The notes beneath the pieces were generated by a model. That model made no database searches. It was given only the letters and a program-made list of their open reading frames with translations, and was not told where the DNA came from. The translations under genes and the position numbers were made by a program. A stretch of DNA of 64,000 bases, taken from contig CM069432.1 in assembly GCA_035610365.1 (NCBI GenBank), positions 109,759,529 to 109,823,528 of the forward strand. Direction: 5' to 3'. This DNA comes from Aquatica leii. Taxonomy: Eukaryota; Arthropoda; Insecta; Coleoptera; Lampyridae. The stretch's first letter is position 1; each line of letters starts with the position of its first letter. Below are positions 22,509-35,511 of the stretch, piece after piece.

Positions 22509-22721
22509 AAAAAAAAGCTTTTTAAAAAAACACGTTTTTCCTGTGGACTAAAAAGTAGAAAATAACTTTTCTTCAACTTAAAACGTGGGCGCATTTAAAT
22601 GTATTTTCCTAAATTATATAAGTTCTTATTCTTATAAATGCGCCCACGCTTTAAGTTGAAGAAAAGTAATTTTTTACTTTTTAATCTACGAGAACGTGGT
22701 TCTTTAAAAAAACTTTTTTTA
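22509..22721. repeat. long hairpin / palindromic MITE-like repeat
   Basis: Arms of about 88 bases (22509-22596 and 22634-22721) are inverted copies at roughly 85% or better, separated by 37 bases. The inner parts are almost perfect around AACTTTTCTTCAACTT and GTGGGCGCATTTA. Transcription would give a long fold-back RNA. No target duplication could be fixed because the ends lie in A/T runs. Confidence 0.8.
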
Positions 22722-23520
22722 TAAAGTATTTATTTTGTACTTTTTAGTTATATGACAATTTGTTTTAATAAAGTTTTAAACAAATAGTTTAAAGGCTTGC
22801 ATGACTTACATAGCTTGCACAACTGTCGTAGATCAGAAATCTTCAAGTTATGACAAGAGTTTTATATTTTTTGATGCTTGAATATTGTATTGTCATCGAT
22901 AATGCACATGTCCAAAAAATTCTAGCTTAATTATTGCAATAGAAGTGGTCGAAAAATCAGGAATATCATGTAATACGAAAAGACGGAGTTGGCGCAAAAG
23001 CGGTAGTAGCGCTTTTTATTAAAAAAAACAACTTAATTTTACCGTTATTCAGCCATCATCCATCATACAATTTTAATGATGAAATAAAAGTATGTGGAAC
23101 AATAATCTTAATCGATTCCAAACAATTGACAAGTTTCTTAGTATAGACCGTCAAGAGTGATTATGTACGTCTAACAGTGATTGGAAAAATATATTCAACT
23201 TAGGGTGCCAATTATTATTGGTAGAGAGTTAAATTATCACCATGGCGTTTGGGGTTTGAATAAAAATGATCAATGAGGAACTCAAATTTTAAATGCCTCG
23301 TTATCAAAAAATTTAGTTATTTTGAATAATTGTTAAACAACAAGATTTACACTAAATTCGTTAAATGAACCATGTGTAGATATTTATCTATGTTCACCGG
23401 ATATTTATCACAAAATCAACTGGTCAATAACAGACCAATAATTATGGAATACAATATTTTCATTAATATTAGTTCTTATATTTATCTTGTGACTAAATGG
23501 AACATGAAAAGCTAACTGAA

Positions 23521-24253
23521 AAATAATAGTTTAAAAAAACTAAAAAAACACACTTTTATAAATAACCGTACTAAAAAGAAGAAAATAATTATAATTACAA
23601 ACAAAATTATTAAATTCAGAGCAATAATATATAATTATAAACAAAATCACTAAATTCAGAGTTAAAAGCGTGGGGTGCATCCGGATACACGGTAGTCTTT
23701 CGCGCCAAGTATCTGTTATTTCTTTTTTTTTTGTAATTAATTATATCAATCATTGTTTTAACATGTATTCAGTTCAACTATTGCTGTCAATTTGTCATTT
23801 GACTGATAACCATAATACTGTCACTAAACACGACGTTTGAATACATACGTGACGAGATATTCTACAGCTGCACTGTTTTTGTTAAATCTAATAATTTTTT
23901 TGTAAAGATCAGAGGTTTTTTTTTATATTTTGTGTTCACAGAAATAAATTTATCATTGTTTGTAACAATAGTTTAACGTGTACTTGGCGAGACATTATAC
24001 AGTGAAACTGTTATTTGTAGGATTTTTCTATATTTTCATAACTCTCCCCTTATTGATAGCTGCCTTTAGAATAATTGTAAAAATGATTATAGATGCACCC
24101 AACGCTTTTAACTCTAAATTTAGTGATTTTGTTTATAATTATATATTATTGCTCTGAATTTAATAATTTTGTTTGTAATTATAAATTATTTTCTTCTTTT
24201 TAGTTCGGTTATTTATAAAAGTGTGTTTTTTTAGTTTTTTTAAACTATTATTT
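23521..24253. mobile_element. TIR element nested in LINE relic, copy 1
   Basis: It has inverted arms of about 161 bases (23521-23681 and 24092-24253) with over 90% complementarity by eye, running from AAATAATAGTTTAAAA outside to GGGTGCATC inside. The 410-bp centre has no transposase. It separates the LINE endonuclease from the rest of the relic. A short motif from the right arm (TTTTTAGTTCGG...TATAAAAG) is repeated once just outside at 24264-24310, so the ends may be more complex. Confidence 0.7.
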
Positions 24254-24940
24254 ATTTTCTATTTTTTAGTTCGGGTACCTATAAAAGCGTGTTTTTTCAA
24301 TTTTCTAAGCTATCAGTTATTTTCCGTATTTTAATTCGATTTATCAATAATCAATTTTTGCGGACATGTGATTATGAAATATCTTACGCACTAAAAACGT
24401 ATTGGAATTGGAAGACCTTATTTCTCGGGGAGGGAACCTGAGAAACAGCTATCACATCCAAGGCAGGCAATACACTGGAACGACTTAAACGCGATAGGCT
24501 TTGTCGAGATGCACGTTTGCGCAGTTCACGCGCTCTGTCTTTGTCACTCTCATGCAGAGGATCCCTAAAGAAATCAATTAATCCTGACGATCCTAATTAG
24601 GATAATAAAAACTTTTTAACGAATTATTGCATTGTCATCGGTCCATGAAACGCATGCAAAGTTTCAAGTTAATCAAACACCTAGAAACCGCTGAAAATTA
24701 AGCTCAAAGATTCCGTTACATACATACATCCCGAACTAATAAAAGCGTGTTAAAAAGTTAAATATTCGCTAACTACTTGACCGATTCATTTATTGATATT
24801 CTATTATTTAGTAGCATTATTGAGCATTATTTTTTTCCGATTTTTCCGTGTATAACCAAAGAAAAACGACACTTGTTTAAACCAACTGACGCTAACTGTG
24901 ACACAAATACAAAAATGGTTAACAGACAATAATTTGAATC
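24254..24940. other. noncoding repeat DNA between TIR element and LINE RT
   Basis: It contains direct words TATAAAAGCGTGTT (24282) and AATAAAAGCGTGTT (24742), and a stretch typical of insect transposon ends (GTTTCAAGTTAATC then ACATACATAC, 24660-24730). Probably another insertion whose borders I cannot define. Repeated in copy 2. Confidence 0.45.
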
Positions 24941-26425
24941 AGTACTTTCAGTATTTACTAGACATAATATACCACGTAGGGATACAATAATGATAAATAA
25001 TCTAACTTTTCCTTACCACAATAAAATAAAGTACTTAGGTATGATTTTAGATAGAAAGATGTCTTGGTAAGCACATATCAATTACATTGTATCGAGGTGT
25101 GAAAAATGTATTAATTTTTTCAAAGTAATTACAAAGGCATAAGAGAGGACAAGCCCCTCTATATGTTTACTGTTTTATAGAAATTACATTAGATTTATTT
25201 CAGGTTATGGAACAATTTTATTTGGATCGACAAACAATTTCTCTCTTAATAAAGTTATAACAATGCATAACAAAGCTATCAAACTTACTATCGGAGCTTT
25301 TTCTTCTACACCTGTCGATCTCTATATGTAGAAGCCGCAAAACTCCTTTCAATAAGCGTATAGACTATCTCGCTTAAAAAGCAGTTTTGAAGTTTAAAAA
25401 AAAACAGTTTGTTAAAAAACTATCTAAAATAAACAGTTATGACCTTACAAAAAGTTATTGGAGCAAACGTAAATCACCTCATTTATGCTCCGCATTTATC
25501 TTAATAATTTATGTAGAAATGATATTCCAACTATAATATTAAATTATGATATTGTCACAGTTTTAGCTAAAAATACCCTTAATAACATTTTAAGTAAGTT
25601 TAAAAATTACATTCATATATATATATTAACGCATCAAAAGATCATACAGCTGCTTGTGGTACTTACTTTGCTCCCTCTAAAAAACATAGAAATATGTTTA
25701 AACTACATGTAGAAACGCATATTTTAGCGGCGAAGCTTTGTCAATAAATCAAGCATTAGAGTTTATTGGTAAACACAAACACAAACAATCTGTAATTTTT
25801 ACTGACTCATTATCAGCTTTAGTTGAAATTAAAAAGCAATATCACCCGATAACAATATTTTTGAATAATCACGTTAAAAACATATAAATTTTATATAATC
25901 TATTAAGTGAAGGTTACAAGATAACCTTAATTTAGGTTAAGGAACACATATAGGTCTAAAACATAACGAAGAGGTCGATAAAATTGCTAAAAAAAGTGTA
26001 GTATGTGGATCTCAACTCAATATAGAGTTGACAATTGATAACCTTATTAATATCACTAAAAACATTTTTAAATAATGCATCGAAGAGTACAGCAACGATA
26101 ATAGTACAAGGTACACTGCAATTCAAATTTACATACCAAAAATATCATGGTTTAATGGAAAATATTTAAGCAGAAGAATAATTACGGTTTTTATTAGAAT
26201 CAAAATTGGACTTGAGAGTTTTTCAGTGGACTTATTAAAAATAAATTTTGAATCATCAATGTTATGCAAACGTTGTGGTGTACCTGGACCATTGGATAAT
26301 ATTTTTTTAGAATGTAGAAATTTTCAAAATCATTGTGATCGATTTTGTCAAAACTAATAGAAGCAAACATTTTGACACCATTTAATCTGCTGTATCTTTG
26401 GTTCTGAATAATAAGTATTTATAAT

Positions 26426-27602
26426 CAGTGGCGGCTGGTGGTCAATCATACAAGAGGGTCATTTAAAAAAAACGCAATGAGCGCAAAAAGGTATAAAAAC
26501 ATTCTTACAGTAACGTGATTTATATTTAAGATCAATTATGTTTAAAATTTAAGATAATCGTCTATAATTACAATTACCAAAATAATCAATAGCATGCTCT
26601 TTAAAATTTACAATGATTTTTCAATGCTTAGCATAGAAATGCACATCTTTCTTGTCTCATAGTATTGCCAATTGCGTAGAAATGTTTGAATTTTTAGCAT
26701 AGAGAAATATCGCTCTCTTTCCACTGTAGTCATATGTAAAGTCAATGAGTTGTTTTATTTAATATATGTATCTATTTTTAGTTTTTACAAACTTTTTGAT
26801 TATAGTCTTTAATTGACTTCACAATTGATTTTTACTTTTTCTTTTAAATGCTATAAATCCGTAACATTATTTTTACAACATAATGATTAATGCATCATCT
26901 GAAAACAGTAAATATAAAACACTAAAATCTATTATTTATTTCAATTCCACAAATCCAATCTAACGAATCATACACAGATTCCTTGAATTACTGTAAACTT
27001 CTTTATTTTTATGTTTACTGGTTGGTCGAATTTGAAGTAAAGGCTGAGGACGAGCATTAAATATAAATTCTAGATGTGTAAACAATTATTAGCTATTCAT
27101 TCTTGTACCACAGTTATTATGAAACAAAAACTACTGTCATATGTGATAAGAAATCTGTATTTAACACACACGTGCTGCGAAGATAACGATAGATGACGTA
27201 AGTCACGTAAGCAATGATAGCATTGCAGTCAAAGATAATTGCACTGAGTATTATCTTTGGCGTAGGCGGCCGGCTGAGAACCCAGCGAACGAATTTTAAC
27301 ATTTACTTATCTTCTTTTCTAACTCGCATAAAATTGTATTATGCGTGTCTCACTCTTGATTAGAATAACTATCATCGTAATATAATGTAAGTACGGGCAA
27401 AAGTTCGTGTCAGCCTCGGGTAAATTCGCAAGCTTTCGTATCTGTTACGTTTAAATTGACAATTATTTAAACGCAAGAAATTTAAACGCTCATAATTTGA
27501 TTTAAACGCAAATTTTCTGTAATTTTAAAGCAAATAAAATACCTTTCTTATTCATTTTTTGAGGGTCATTGACCAAATGACCTAATAGAGAAGCCGCCAC
27601 TG
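26426..27602. mobile_element. hAT-like non-autonomous element
   Basis: It begins CAGTGGCGGCT and ends AGCCGCCACTG (perfect 11-bp TIR) and is flanked by the 8-bp duplication TTTATAAT (26418-26425 and 27603-27610). The equivalent site in copy 2 (33935-33942) holds a single TTTATAAT with no insert, so this is a proven insertion. CAGTG-type ends and an 8-bp duplication are hallmarks of hAT transposons. Direct GAGGGTCATT words lie near both ends. No transposase; the minus frame at 27302-27117 is not recognisable. Confidence 0.92.
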
Positions 27603-27611
27603 TTTATAATG

Positions 27612-28105
27612 TTCATTTTAACTACAGATCATAAATCGTTAGTTTATTTGTTTAGTGAAAAAAAGAGAATACTTATGACGGGTACAAGTTCTATTAATAT
27701 TAAGCAGTGTATTTAAGTATTTGTACAATGAAAACAATAAAAAAGCAAAAAAGTCAATTGTATTGAATGATACTAATACAATTTTTCAATCCGAGTACAC
27801 TTATTTAAGTTTCCGAGAATACTCATGTTAATGTAGATTCTATTAAGGATGACTTAAAAGAGATACGATTCTGCCAGAACTTAAGCCATACATAAAATAT
27901 AATTGGCTAAAATGTACATGAAATGTAATAATGAAGTCTTACTTTAATAGAAAAATAGATACTATATCGACATTGAAAAAAGAATTATGTTAGAACATAG
28001 AGTTATTACTTATGCAAAATTCAAAGATAGTATTTTAAATAAATTAAATATCTCACATACCGAAATTTTAAAAATGAAAGCAATTGCACGGTCATATGTA
28101 GTCAC
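27612..28105 (+). pseudogene. Gypsy RNase H / integrase-finger remnant, copy 1
   Basis: 27612-27665 reads as a Gypsy RNase H motif (FILTTDHKSLVYLF) and 27975-28103 as the segment around the integrase zinc finger (RVITYAKFKDSILNKLNIS, then ILKMKAIARSYV). Stops and shifts separate them. It lies directly upstream of the macrodomain Gypsy element and belongs to neither that element nor the LINE. A diverged internal duplication (27848-27925 versus 28274-28345, around ACGATTCTG.CAGAA) follows. Confidence 0.6.
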
Positions 28106-28437
28106 GAGATAAATGGTTATTTAGTAGTAACGGTTATAACAGTTCCAACTATTTTACACTAACAGTTATTATACACGGTTACAGTTATAACTGCCAATAT
28201 TAATGCATTCTCAAAAGTATGTATTCAATGATATCGTTGCAGAGATGCTTGTAATTGACAACTTTATTAGGGGAGACTGAGAGAATTACGATTCTGTCAG
28301 AAATAAAGTCATACATAAAAAATGGTAGCCAAAATATACCTCAAATCAAGTAATCAAGGACCTATACGAACTAAACAAATTAAAAAAATTAAAATTTTAT
28401 TAGCAATGTTTTGTTAATACATGCAAATGATTACTAT

Positions 28438-28894
28438 TGAAACGTTTGAGAAGTTATTTGCAAATTCAAGAGCCTTCTAGAAGCTGTTATCCATCTTCTA
28501 GACGATATACCGAAAGTTAGGGAACACTCGAGAAGGATTTCCAAATGTGTATATATATCGACGAAACAAATCGTAGGTCAGTTATTGCAGTAATGCGAAT
28601 ACAGCAGTGTTAAGAAGATTATTCAAGTTAAAATAAATAAGTAGTTAGCGCGTGTGAGATAAACCTACAGTGAATAATTGCGTACGTGATTTTAGTGTAA
28701 ACAATTGTGTGAAGCTATCCGCGGACTTTATTTTATCTTCTTGTAAGTGATATAAATTATAGTGTAAGTGTTTTAATTAAATATTAATAGATATAATTAG
28801 TTTCGTTAATTTAGAAGTGTACATATTTGTAGTATAAGTAAAACATATTTTTAGTAGTTTAAATAAATTAGTGTTAATCATAAAATTTGTAACA
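28438..28894 (+). repeat. 5' LTR of macrodomain Gypsy element, copy 1
   Basis: 457 bp, TGAAACG...TGTAACA. Followed by GTGGCGTCAGGTGTGGGG, a likely primer binding site starting one base after the LTR. Confidence 0.88.
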
Positions 28895-29157
28895 GTGGCG
28901 TCAGGTGTGGGGTATCGTTTGCGAATTCTAGTGTAAACATCATTAAGAAATATCGCTCCCGTATAAAATAGTGTTTATTAAACTTTTTCTTTTAACAAGT
29001 GCGTGATCGCGATATTAATTAAATTCGTTTTCGTACACTAGTGGTTTATTATTAACAAGTGGATCGTTATTAAAATTTTGTGTCATACAAAAAACTGCAT
29101 TTTAAAAAGTAGTGTATTTGAACTTTATATTTGTGTTATATTTAAATTTATGCTGGT

Positions 29158-30894
29158 GACGCGTTTGCAAGCAGTTAAAATGGATGCAAAACTATTTGAA
29201 TTTCTTGAATCGATAAAAAATGGTCAAGAATCGATGAATAGAAAAATGGAAGAAAATTCTCAAAAAATTCTAGAAAAATAGAAGAAAATGCTAGAAGTTT
29301 AAAAGAAGAAATACGAGCGAGCATGGAAAATCAAACAAAGACTATTGAGTGAAGACGTGATTCTGCCTGCAAGGACGGAAAGTGTGGTGATGGCACGCCT
29401 GGATAGAAATCTCCGGGAAGGCTACATACGCGCGATTGAACCAATGGAGGGCGGCTTAGTTGAAAAGGGACTACTTGTTGGCAGAACTTTAATACGAGTA
29501 AAGAAGACGATGCCAGTAAAGATCTTAAACATCAACTCAGATCCTGTAACGCTGAAAAAGAAGACCGTGGTAGACCAATGCACGCCAGTATCACAAATTG
29601 TGAGATGTGTAAAGTCGAACGAAGACACGTCGCCGAGGAAGTGTCCACAAATCTATTGGACATTCTTACCACCAAATGCGAAAACCTCAGCCAAGACCAG
29701 CTGGCTAAAGTTAAAGTGTTGATCCAAGAGTACCAAGATGTGTTTGCGCTAGAAAGTGGCTCCAAAGGAAGAACTAACGTGGTAAAACATAAAATTAATA
29801 CCGGAGACGCTCGACCGATACGACAAAATCCACGCAGACTTCCTTTGGTAAAAAGAGAAGAAGCCGAACAAATAATTACGGATATAGAGAGAGAAGGCGT
29901 GATTGAACCTTCAAGTAGCTCATGGGCATCCTTAGTAGTACTCGTAAAGAAGAAGGATGGATCAACGAGGTTTTGCGTAGACTATAGACAGCTAAACGAC
30001 GTGATCAAAAAGGACAGCTACATTTTACCCAGAATTGACGATACGCTAGACACCCTGTCAGGATCCCAGTGGTTTTCTACGTTAGATTTAAAGAGTGGAT
30101 ACTGGCAGGTAGAATTAGAACCCAAGGATCGTGAAAAAACAGCTTTTACGATCGGAACTGGTTTGTGGCAGTTCACTGTACTGCCCTTCGGCCTGTGTGA
30201 CGCTCCTGCAACGTTCGAACGTTTGATGGAGACCATCTTGCGCGAATTGTCTTGGAAGACGTGCTTGGTTTACCTGGACGACCTGATCGTGGTTGGAAGG
30301 TCGTTTGAAGATCACTTGAACAACTTGAAAGAAGTATTCTAGCGATTACGTGGGGCTAACCTTAAACTAAACCCAAAGAAGTGCCACGTATTTAAGAAGG
30401 AAGTACAATATCTTGGCCACGTCGTATCTAGAGATGGAGTAGGGGCTGACCCAGACAAAATCCGAGCAGTGCAAGCATGGCCAAGACCAATCGACAAACA
30501 TCAGGTCCAAAGTTTCTTTGAGTTGTGCACTTATTATAGGAAATTTGTCCCCGGATTTGCCAATATTGCCAAACCATTGCATTGACAAAATTAACTAAAG
30601 AAAAAGCAGAATTTAGATGGAATGAAGACTGCGAAAATTCTTTTAATCAACTAAAACAAGCCCTAGTCACTTCGCCGATTTTGAGTTATCCAAGAGAAGA
30701 TGGAAAGTTTGTTTTGGATACCGACGCAAGCAATCTGGCCATAGGCGCGGTCCTTTTGCAGGTTCAAGATGGACAAGAAAAAGTTATCGTGTATTTTAGC
30801 AAGGTTTTATCCAGGCCAGAAAGGAATTATTGCGTGCCTAGGAGAGAGCTGTTAGCAGTCGTTAAGTCCATCGAACATTTCTACAAGTATTTGT
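29158..30894 (+). pseudogene. gag start, RT and RNase H of truncated Gypsy copy 1
   Basis: 29180-29345 encodes a lysine/glutamate-rich coiled coil typical of a Gag N-terminus, then jumps after a stop to the protease-RT linker (LPARTESVVMARLD at 29357). So Gag body, zinc knuckle and protease are deleted. RT is open from 29578 to TAG 30340-30342 (VDYRQLND, DLKSGYWQ, then YLDD), the stop probably being a CAG-to-TAG change, and continues to a TGA at 30583. RNase H starts at about 30585 (DTDASNLAIGAVLL). Unlike copy 2, the LVK codons near 29850 are in frame. Confidence 0.8.
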
Positions 30895-30899
30895 GTTTT

Positions 30900-33890
30900 T
30901 ATGTTCACCGGATATTTATCACAAAATCAACTGGTCAATAACAGACCAATAATTATGGAATACAATATTTTCATTAATATTAGTTCTTATATTTATCTTG
31001 TGACTAAATGGAACATGAAAAGCTAACTGAAAAATAATAGTTTAAAAAAACTAAAAAAACACACTTTTATAAATAACCGTACTAAAAAGAAGAAAATAAT
31101 TATAATTACAAACAAAATTATTAAATTCAGAGCAATAATATATAATTATAAACAAAATCACTAAATTCAGAGTTAAAAGCGTGGGGTGCATCCGGATACA
31201 CGGTAGTCTTTCGCGCCAAGTATCTGTTATTTCTTTTTTTTTTGTAATTAATTATATGAATCATTGTTTTAACATGTATTCAGTTCGACTATTGCTGCCA
31301 ATTTGTCATTTGACTGATATACATAATACTGTCACTAAACACGACGTTTGAATACATACGTGACGAGATATTCTACAGCTGCACTGTTTTTGTTAAATCT
31401 AATAATTTTTTTGTAAAGATCAGAGGTTTTTTTTTATATTTTGTGTTCACAGAAATAAATTTATCATTGTTTGTAACAATAGTTTAACGTGTACTTGGCG
31501 AGACATTATACAGTGAAACTGTTATTTGTAGGATTTTTCTATATTTTCATAACTCTCCCCTTATTGATAGCTGCCTTTAGAATAATTGTAACAATGATTA
31601 TAGATGCACCCAACGCTTTTAACTCGAAATTTAGTGATTTTGTATATAATTATATATTATTGCTCTGAATTTAATAATTTTGTTTGTAATTATAAATTAT
31701 TTTCTTCTTTTTAGTTCGGTTATTTATAAAAGTGTGTTTTTTAGTTTTTTAAACTATTATTTATTTTTTATTTTTTAGTTCGGGTACCTATAAAAGCGTG
31801 TTTTTTCAATTTTCTAAGCTATCAGTTATTTTCCGTATTTTAATTCGATTTATCAATAATCAATTTTTGCGGACATGTGATTATGAAATATCTTACGCAC
31901 TAAAAACGTATTGGAATTGGAAGACCTTATTTCTCGGGGAGGGAACCTGAGAAACAGCTATCACATCCAAGGCAGGCAATACACTGGAACGACTTAAACG
32001 CGATAGGCTTTGTCGAGATGCACGTTTGCGCAGTTCACGCGCTCTGTCTTTGTCACTCTCATGCAGAGGATCCCTAAAGAAATCAATTAATCCTGACGAT
32101 CCTAATTAGGATAATAAAAACTTTTTAACGAATTATTGCATTGTCATCGGTCCATGAAACGCATGCAAAGTTTCAAGTTAATCAAACACCTAGAAACCGC
32201 TGAAAATTAAGCTCAAAGATTCCGTTACATACATACATCCCGAACTAATAAAAGCGTGTTAAAAAGTTAAATATTCGCTAACTACTTGACCGATTCATTT
32301 ATTGATATTCTATTATTTAGTAGCATTATTGAGCATTATTTTTTTCCGATTTTTCCGTGTATAACCAAAGAAAAACGACACTTGTTTAAACCAACTGACG
32401 CTAACTGTGACACAAATACAAAAATGGTTAACAGACAATAATTTGAATCAGTACTTTCAGTATTTACTAGACATAATATACCACGTAGGGATACAATAAT
32501 GATAAATAATCTAACTTTTCCTTACCACAATAAAATAAAGTACTTAGGTATGATTTTAGATAGAAAGATGTCTTGGTAAGCACATATCAATTACATTGTA
32601 TCGAGGTGTGAAAAATGTATTAATTTTTTCAAAGTAATTACAAAGGCATAAGAGAGGACAAGCCCCTCTATATGTTTACTGTTTTATAGAAATTACATTA
32701 GATTTATTTCAGGTTATGGAACAATTTTATTTGGATCGACAAACAATTTCTCTCTTAATAAAGTTATAACAATGCATAACAAAGCTATCAAACTTACTAT
32801 CGGAGCTTTTTCTTCTACACCTGTCGATCTCTATATGTAGAAGCCGCAAAACTCCTTTCAATAAGCGTATAGACTATCTCGCTTAAAAAGCAGTTTTGAA
32901 GTTTAAAAAAAAAACAGTTTGTTAAAAAACTATCTAAAATAAACAGTTATGACCTTACAAAAAGTTATTGGAGCAAACGTAAATCACCTCATTTATGCTC
33001 CGCATTTATCTTAATAATTTATGTAGAAATGATATTCCAACTATAATATTAAATTATGATATTGTCACAGTTTTAGCTAAAAATACCCTTAATAACATTT
33101 TAAGTAAGTTTAAAAATTACATTCATATATATATATATATTAACGCATCAAAAGATCATACAGCTGCTTGTGGTACTTACTTTGCTCCCTCTAAAAAACA
33201 TAGAAATATGTTTAAACTACATGTAGAAACGCATATTTTAGCGGCGAAGCTTTGTCAATAAATCAAGCATTAGAGTTTATTGGTAAACACAAACACAAAC
33301 AATCTGTAATTTTTACTGACTCATTATCAGCTTTAGTTGAAATTAAAAAGCAATATCACCCGATAACAATATTTTTGAATAATCACGTTAAAAACATATA
33401 AATTTTATATAATCTTCTATTAAGTGAAGGTTACAAGATAACCTTAATTCAGGTTAAGGAACACATATAGGTCTAAAACATAACGAAGAGGTCGATAAAA
33501 TTGCTAAAAAAAGTGTAGTATGTGGATCTCAACTCAATATAGAGTTGACAATTGATAACCTTATTAATATCACTAAAAACATTTTTAAATAATGCATCGA
33601 AGAGTACAGCAACGATAATAGTACAAGGTACACTGCAATTCAAATTTACATACCAAAAATATCATGGTTTAATGGAAAATATTTAAGCAGAAGAATAATT
33701 ACGGTTTTTATTAGAATCAAAATTGGACTTGAAAGTTTTTCAGTGGACTTATTAAAAATAAATTTAGAATCATCAATGTTATGCAAACGTTGTGGTGTAC
33801 CTGGACCATTGGATAATATTTTTTTAGAATGTAGAAATTTTCAAAATCATTGTGATCGATTTTGTCAAAACTAATAGAAGCAAACATTTT
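30900..33890 (+). pseudogene. I-group LINE ORF2 relic, copy 2
   Basis: The duplicate of the LINE relic, starting within the endonuclease at the CSPDI segment. It has the same lesions as copy 1, with small differences such as a longer TA run near 33130 and three extra bases near 33415. Ends with the C..CG segment at about 33780-33860. Confidence 0.75.
31032..31762. mobile_element. TIR element nested in LINE relic, copy 2
   Basis: Duplicate of 23521-24253 with the same arms and interior; a few substitutions and one-base indels. Confidence 0.7.
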
Positions 33891-33934
33891 GACACCATTT
33901 AATCTGCTGTATCTTTGGTTCTGAATAATAAGTA

Positions 33935-33942
33935 TTTATAAT
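33935..33942. other. empty target site of the hAT-like element
   Basis: A single TTTATAAT where copy 1 has TTTATAAT on both sides of an 1177-bp insert. No excision footprint, so the insertion came after the duplication. Confidence 0.9.
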
Positions 33943-33943
33943 G

Positions 33944-34437
33944 TTCATTTTAACTACAGATCATAAATCGTTAGTTTATTTGTTTAGTGAAAAAAAGAGA
34001 ATACTTATGACGGGTACAAGTTCTATTAATATTAAGCAGTGTATTTAAGTATTTGTACAATGAAAACAATAAAAAGGCAAAAAAGTCAATTGTATTGAAT
34101 GATACTAATACAATTTTTCAATCCGAGTACACTTATTTAAGTTTCCGAGAATACTCATGTTAATGTAGATTCTATTAAGGATGACTTAAAAGAGATACGA
34201 TTCTGCCAGAACTCAAGCCATACATAAAATATAATTGGCTAAAATGTACATGAAATGTAATAATGAAGTCTTACTTTAATAGAAAAATAGATACTATATC
34301 GACATTGAAAAAAGAATTATGTTAGAACATAGAGTTATTACTTATGAAAAATTCAAAGATAGTATTTTAAATAAATTAAATATCTCACATACCGAAATTT
34401 TAAAAATGAAAGCAATTGCACGGTCATATGTAGTCAC
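33944..34437 (+). pseudogene. Gypsy RNase H / integrase-finger remnant, copy 2
   Basis: Duplicate of 27612-28105 with the same motifs (TTDHKSLVYLF; ILKMKAIARSYV). Confidence 0.6.
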
Positions 34438-34769
34438 GAGATAAATGGTTATTTAGTAGTAACGGTTATAACAGTTCCAACTATTTTACACTAACAGTTA
34501 TTATACACGGTTACAGTTATAACTGCCAATACTAATGCATTCTCAAAAGTATGTATTCAATGATATCGTTGCAGAGATGCTTGTAATTGACAACTTTATT
34601 AGGGGAGACTGAGAGAATTACGATTCTGTCAGAAATAAAGTCATACATAAAAAATGGTAGCCAAAATATACCTCAAATCAAGTAATCAAGGACCTATACG
34701 AACTAAACAAATTAAAAAAATTAAAATTTTATTAGCAATGTTTTGTTAATACATGCAAATGATTACTAT

Positions 34770-35226
34770 TGAAACGTTTGAGAAGTTATTTGCAAATTCA
34801 AGAGCCTTCTAGAAGCTGTTATCCATCTTCTAGACGATATACCGAAAGTTAGGGAACACTCGAGAAGGATTTCCAAATGTGTATATATATCGACGAAACA
34901 AATCGTAGGTCAGTTATTGCAGTAATGCGAATACAGCAGTGTTAAGAAGATTATTCAAGTTAAAATAAATAAGTAGTTAGCGCGTGTGAGATAAACCTAC
35001 AGTGAATAATTGCGTACGTGATTTTAGTGTAAACAATTGTGTGAAGCTATCCGCGGACTTTATTTTATCTTCTTGTAAGTGATATAAATTATAGTGTAAG
35101 TGTTTTAATTAAATATTAATAGATATAATTAGTTTCGTTAATTTAGAAGTGTACATATTTGTAGTATAAGTAAAACATATTTTTAGTAGTTTAAATAAAT
35201 TAGTGTTAATCATAAAATTTGTAACA
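34770..35226 (+). repeat. 5' LTR of element B
   Basis: 457 bp with TG...CA ends. Followed by GTGGCGTCAGGTGTGGGG as putative primer binding site. Confidence 0.92.
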
Positions 35227-35511
35227 GTGGCGTCAGGTGTGGGGTATCGTTTGCGAATTCTAGTGTAAATATCATTAAGAAATATCGCTCCCCTATAAAA
35301 TAGTGTTTATTAAACTTTTTCTTTTAACAAGTGCGTGATCGCGATATTAATTAAATTCGTTTTCGTACACTAGTGGTTTAATATTAACAAGTGGATCGTT
35401 ATTAAAATTTTGTGTCATACAAAAAACTGCATTTTAAAAAGTAGTGTATTTGAACTTTATATTTGTGTTGAATTTAAATTTATGCCGGTGACGCGTTTGC
35501 AAGCAGTTAAA

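Larger units (their letters stand above)
22945..26400 (+). pseudogene. I-group LINE ORF2 relic, copy 1 (interrupted)
   Basis: Pieces read in LINE order. AP-endonuclease fragments lie at 22945-23480 (YHVIRKDG, then LNYHHGVWG and CSPDI). The end of the RT lies at 24950-25380 (KYLGMILDRKMSW, then FISGYGTILFGS). An RNase H-like part lies at 25610-25990 (SVIFTDSLSALVEIKKQY, then a KHNEEVDKIAKKS stretch), and a C-terminal C..CG...H-type segment at 26230-26350 (LCKRCGVPGPLDNIFLEC). The RNase H domain after the RT points to the I/LOA/R1 group. Stops and frameshifts abound, and most of the RT palm is missing where later DNA is inserted (23521-24940). From 23389 on it is part of the tandem duplication. 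Confidence 0.75.
23389..30894 (+). repeat. tandem segmental duplication, copy 1
   Basis: It matches 30900-37225 at roughly 99% by eye, apart from the hAT insertion at 26426-27602 and small microsatellite indels. It starts inside the LINE endonuclease and ends inside the RNase H region of the macrodomain Gypsy element. The right junction to copy 2 carries five extra bases, GTTTT (30895-30899). Confidence 0.9.
28438..30894 (+). mobile_element. macrodomain Gypsy element, truncated duplicate (copy 1)
   Basis: The 5' LTR, leader, gag start and RT of the element complete at 34770-39935, cut off in the RNase H region at 30894 where copy 2 of the duplication begins. The flank left of the LTR is the same as in copy 2, so this is a duplication product and not an independent insertion. 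Confidence 0.9.

Noticed and set aside
27117..27302. 61-codon minus frame in the hAT-like element
   Set aside because: Far too short and without transposase motifs.
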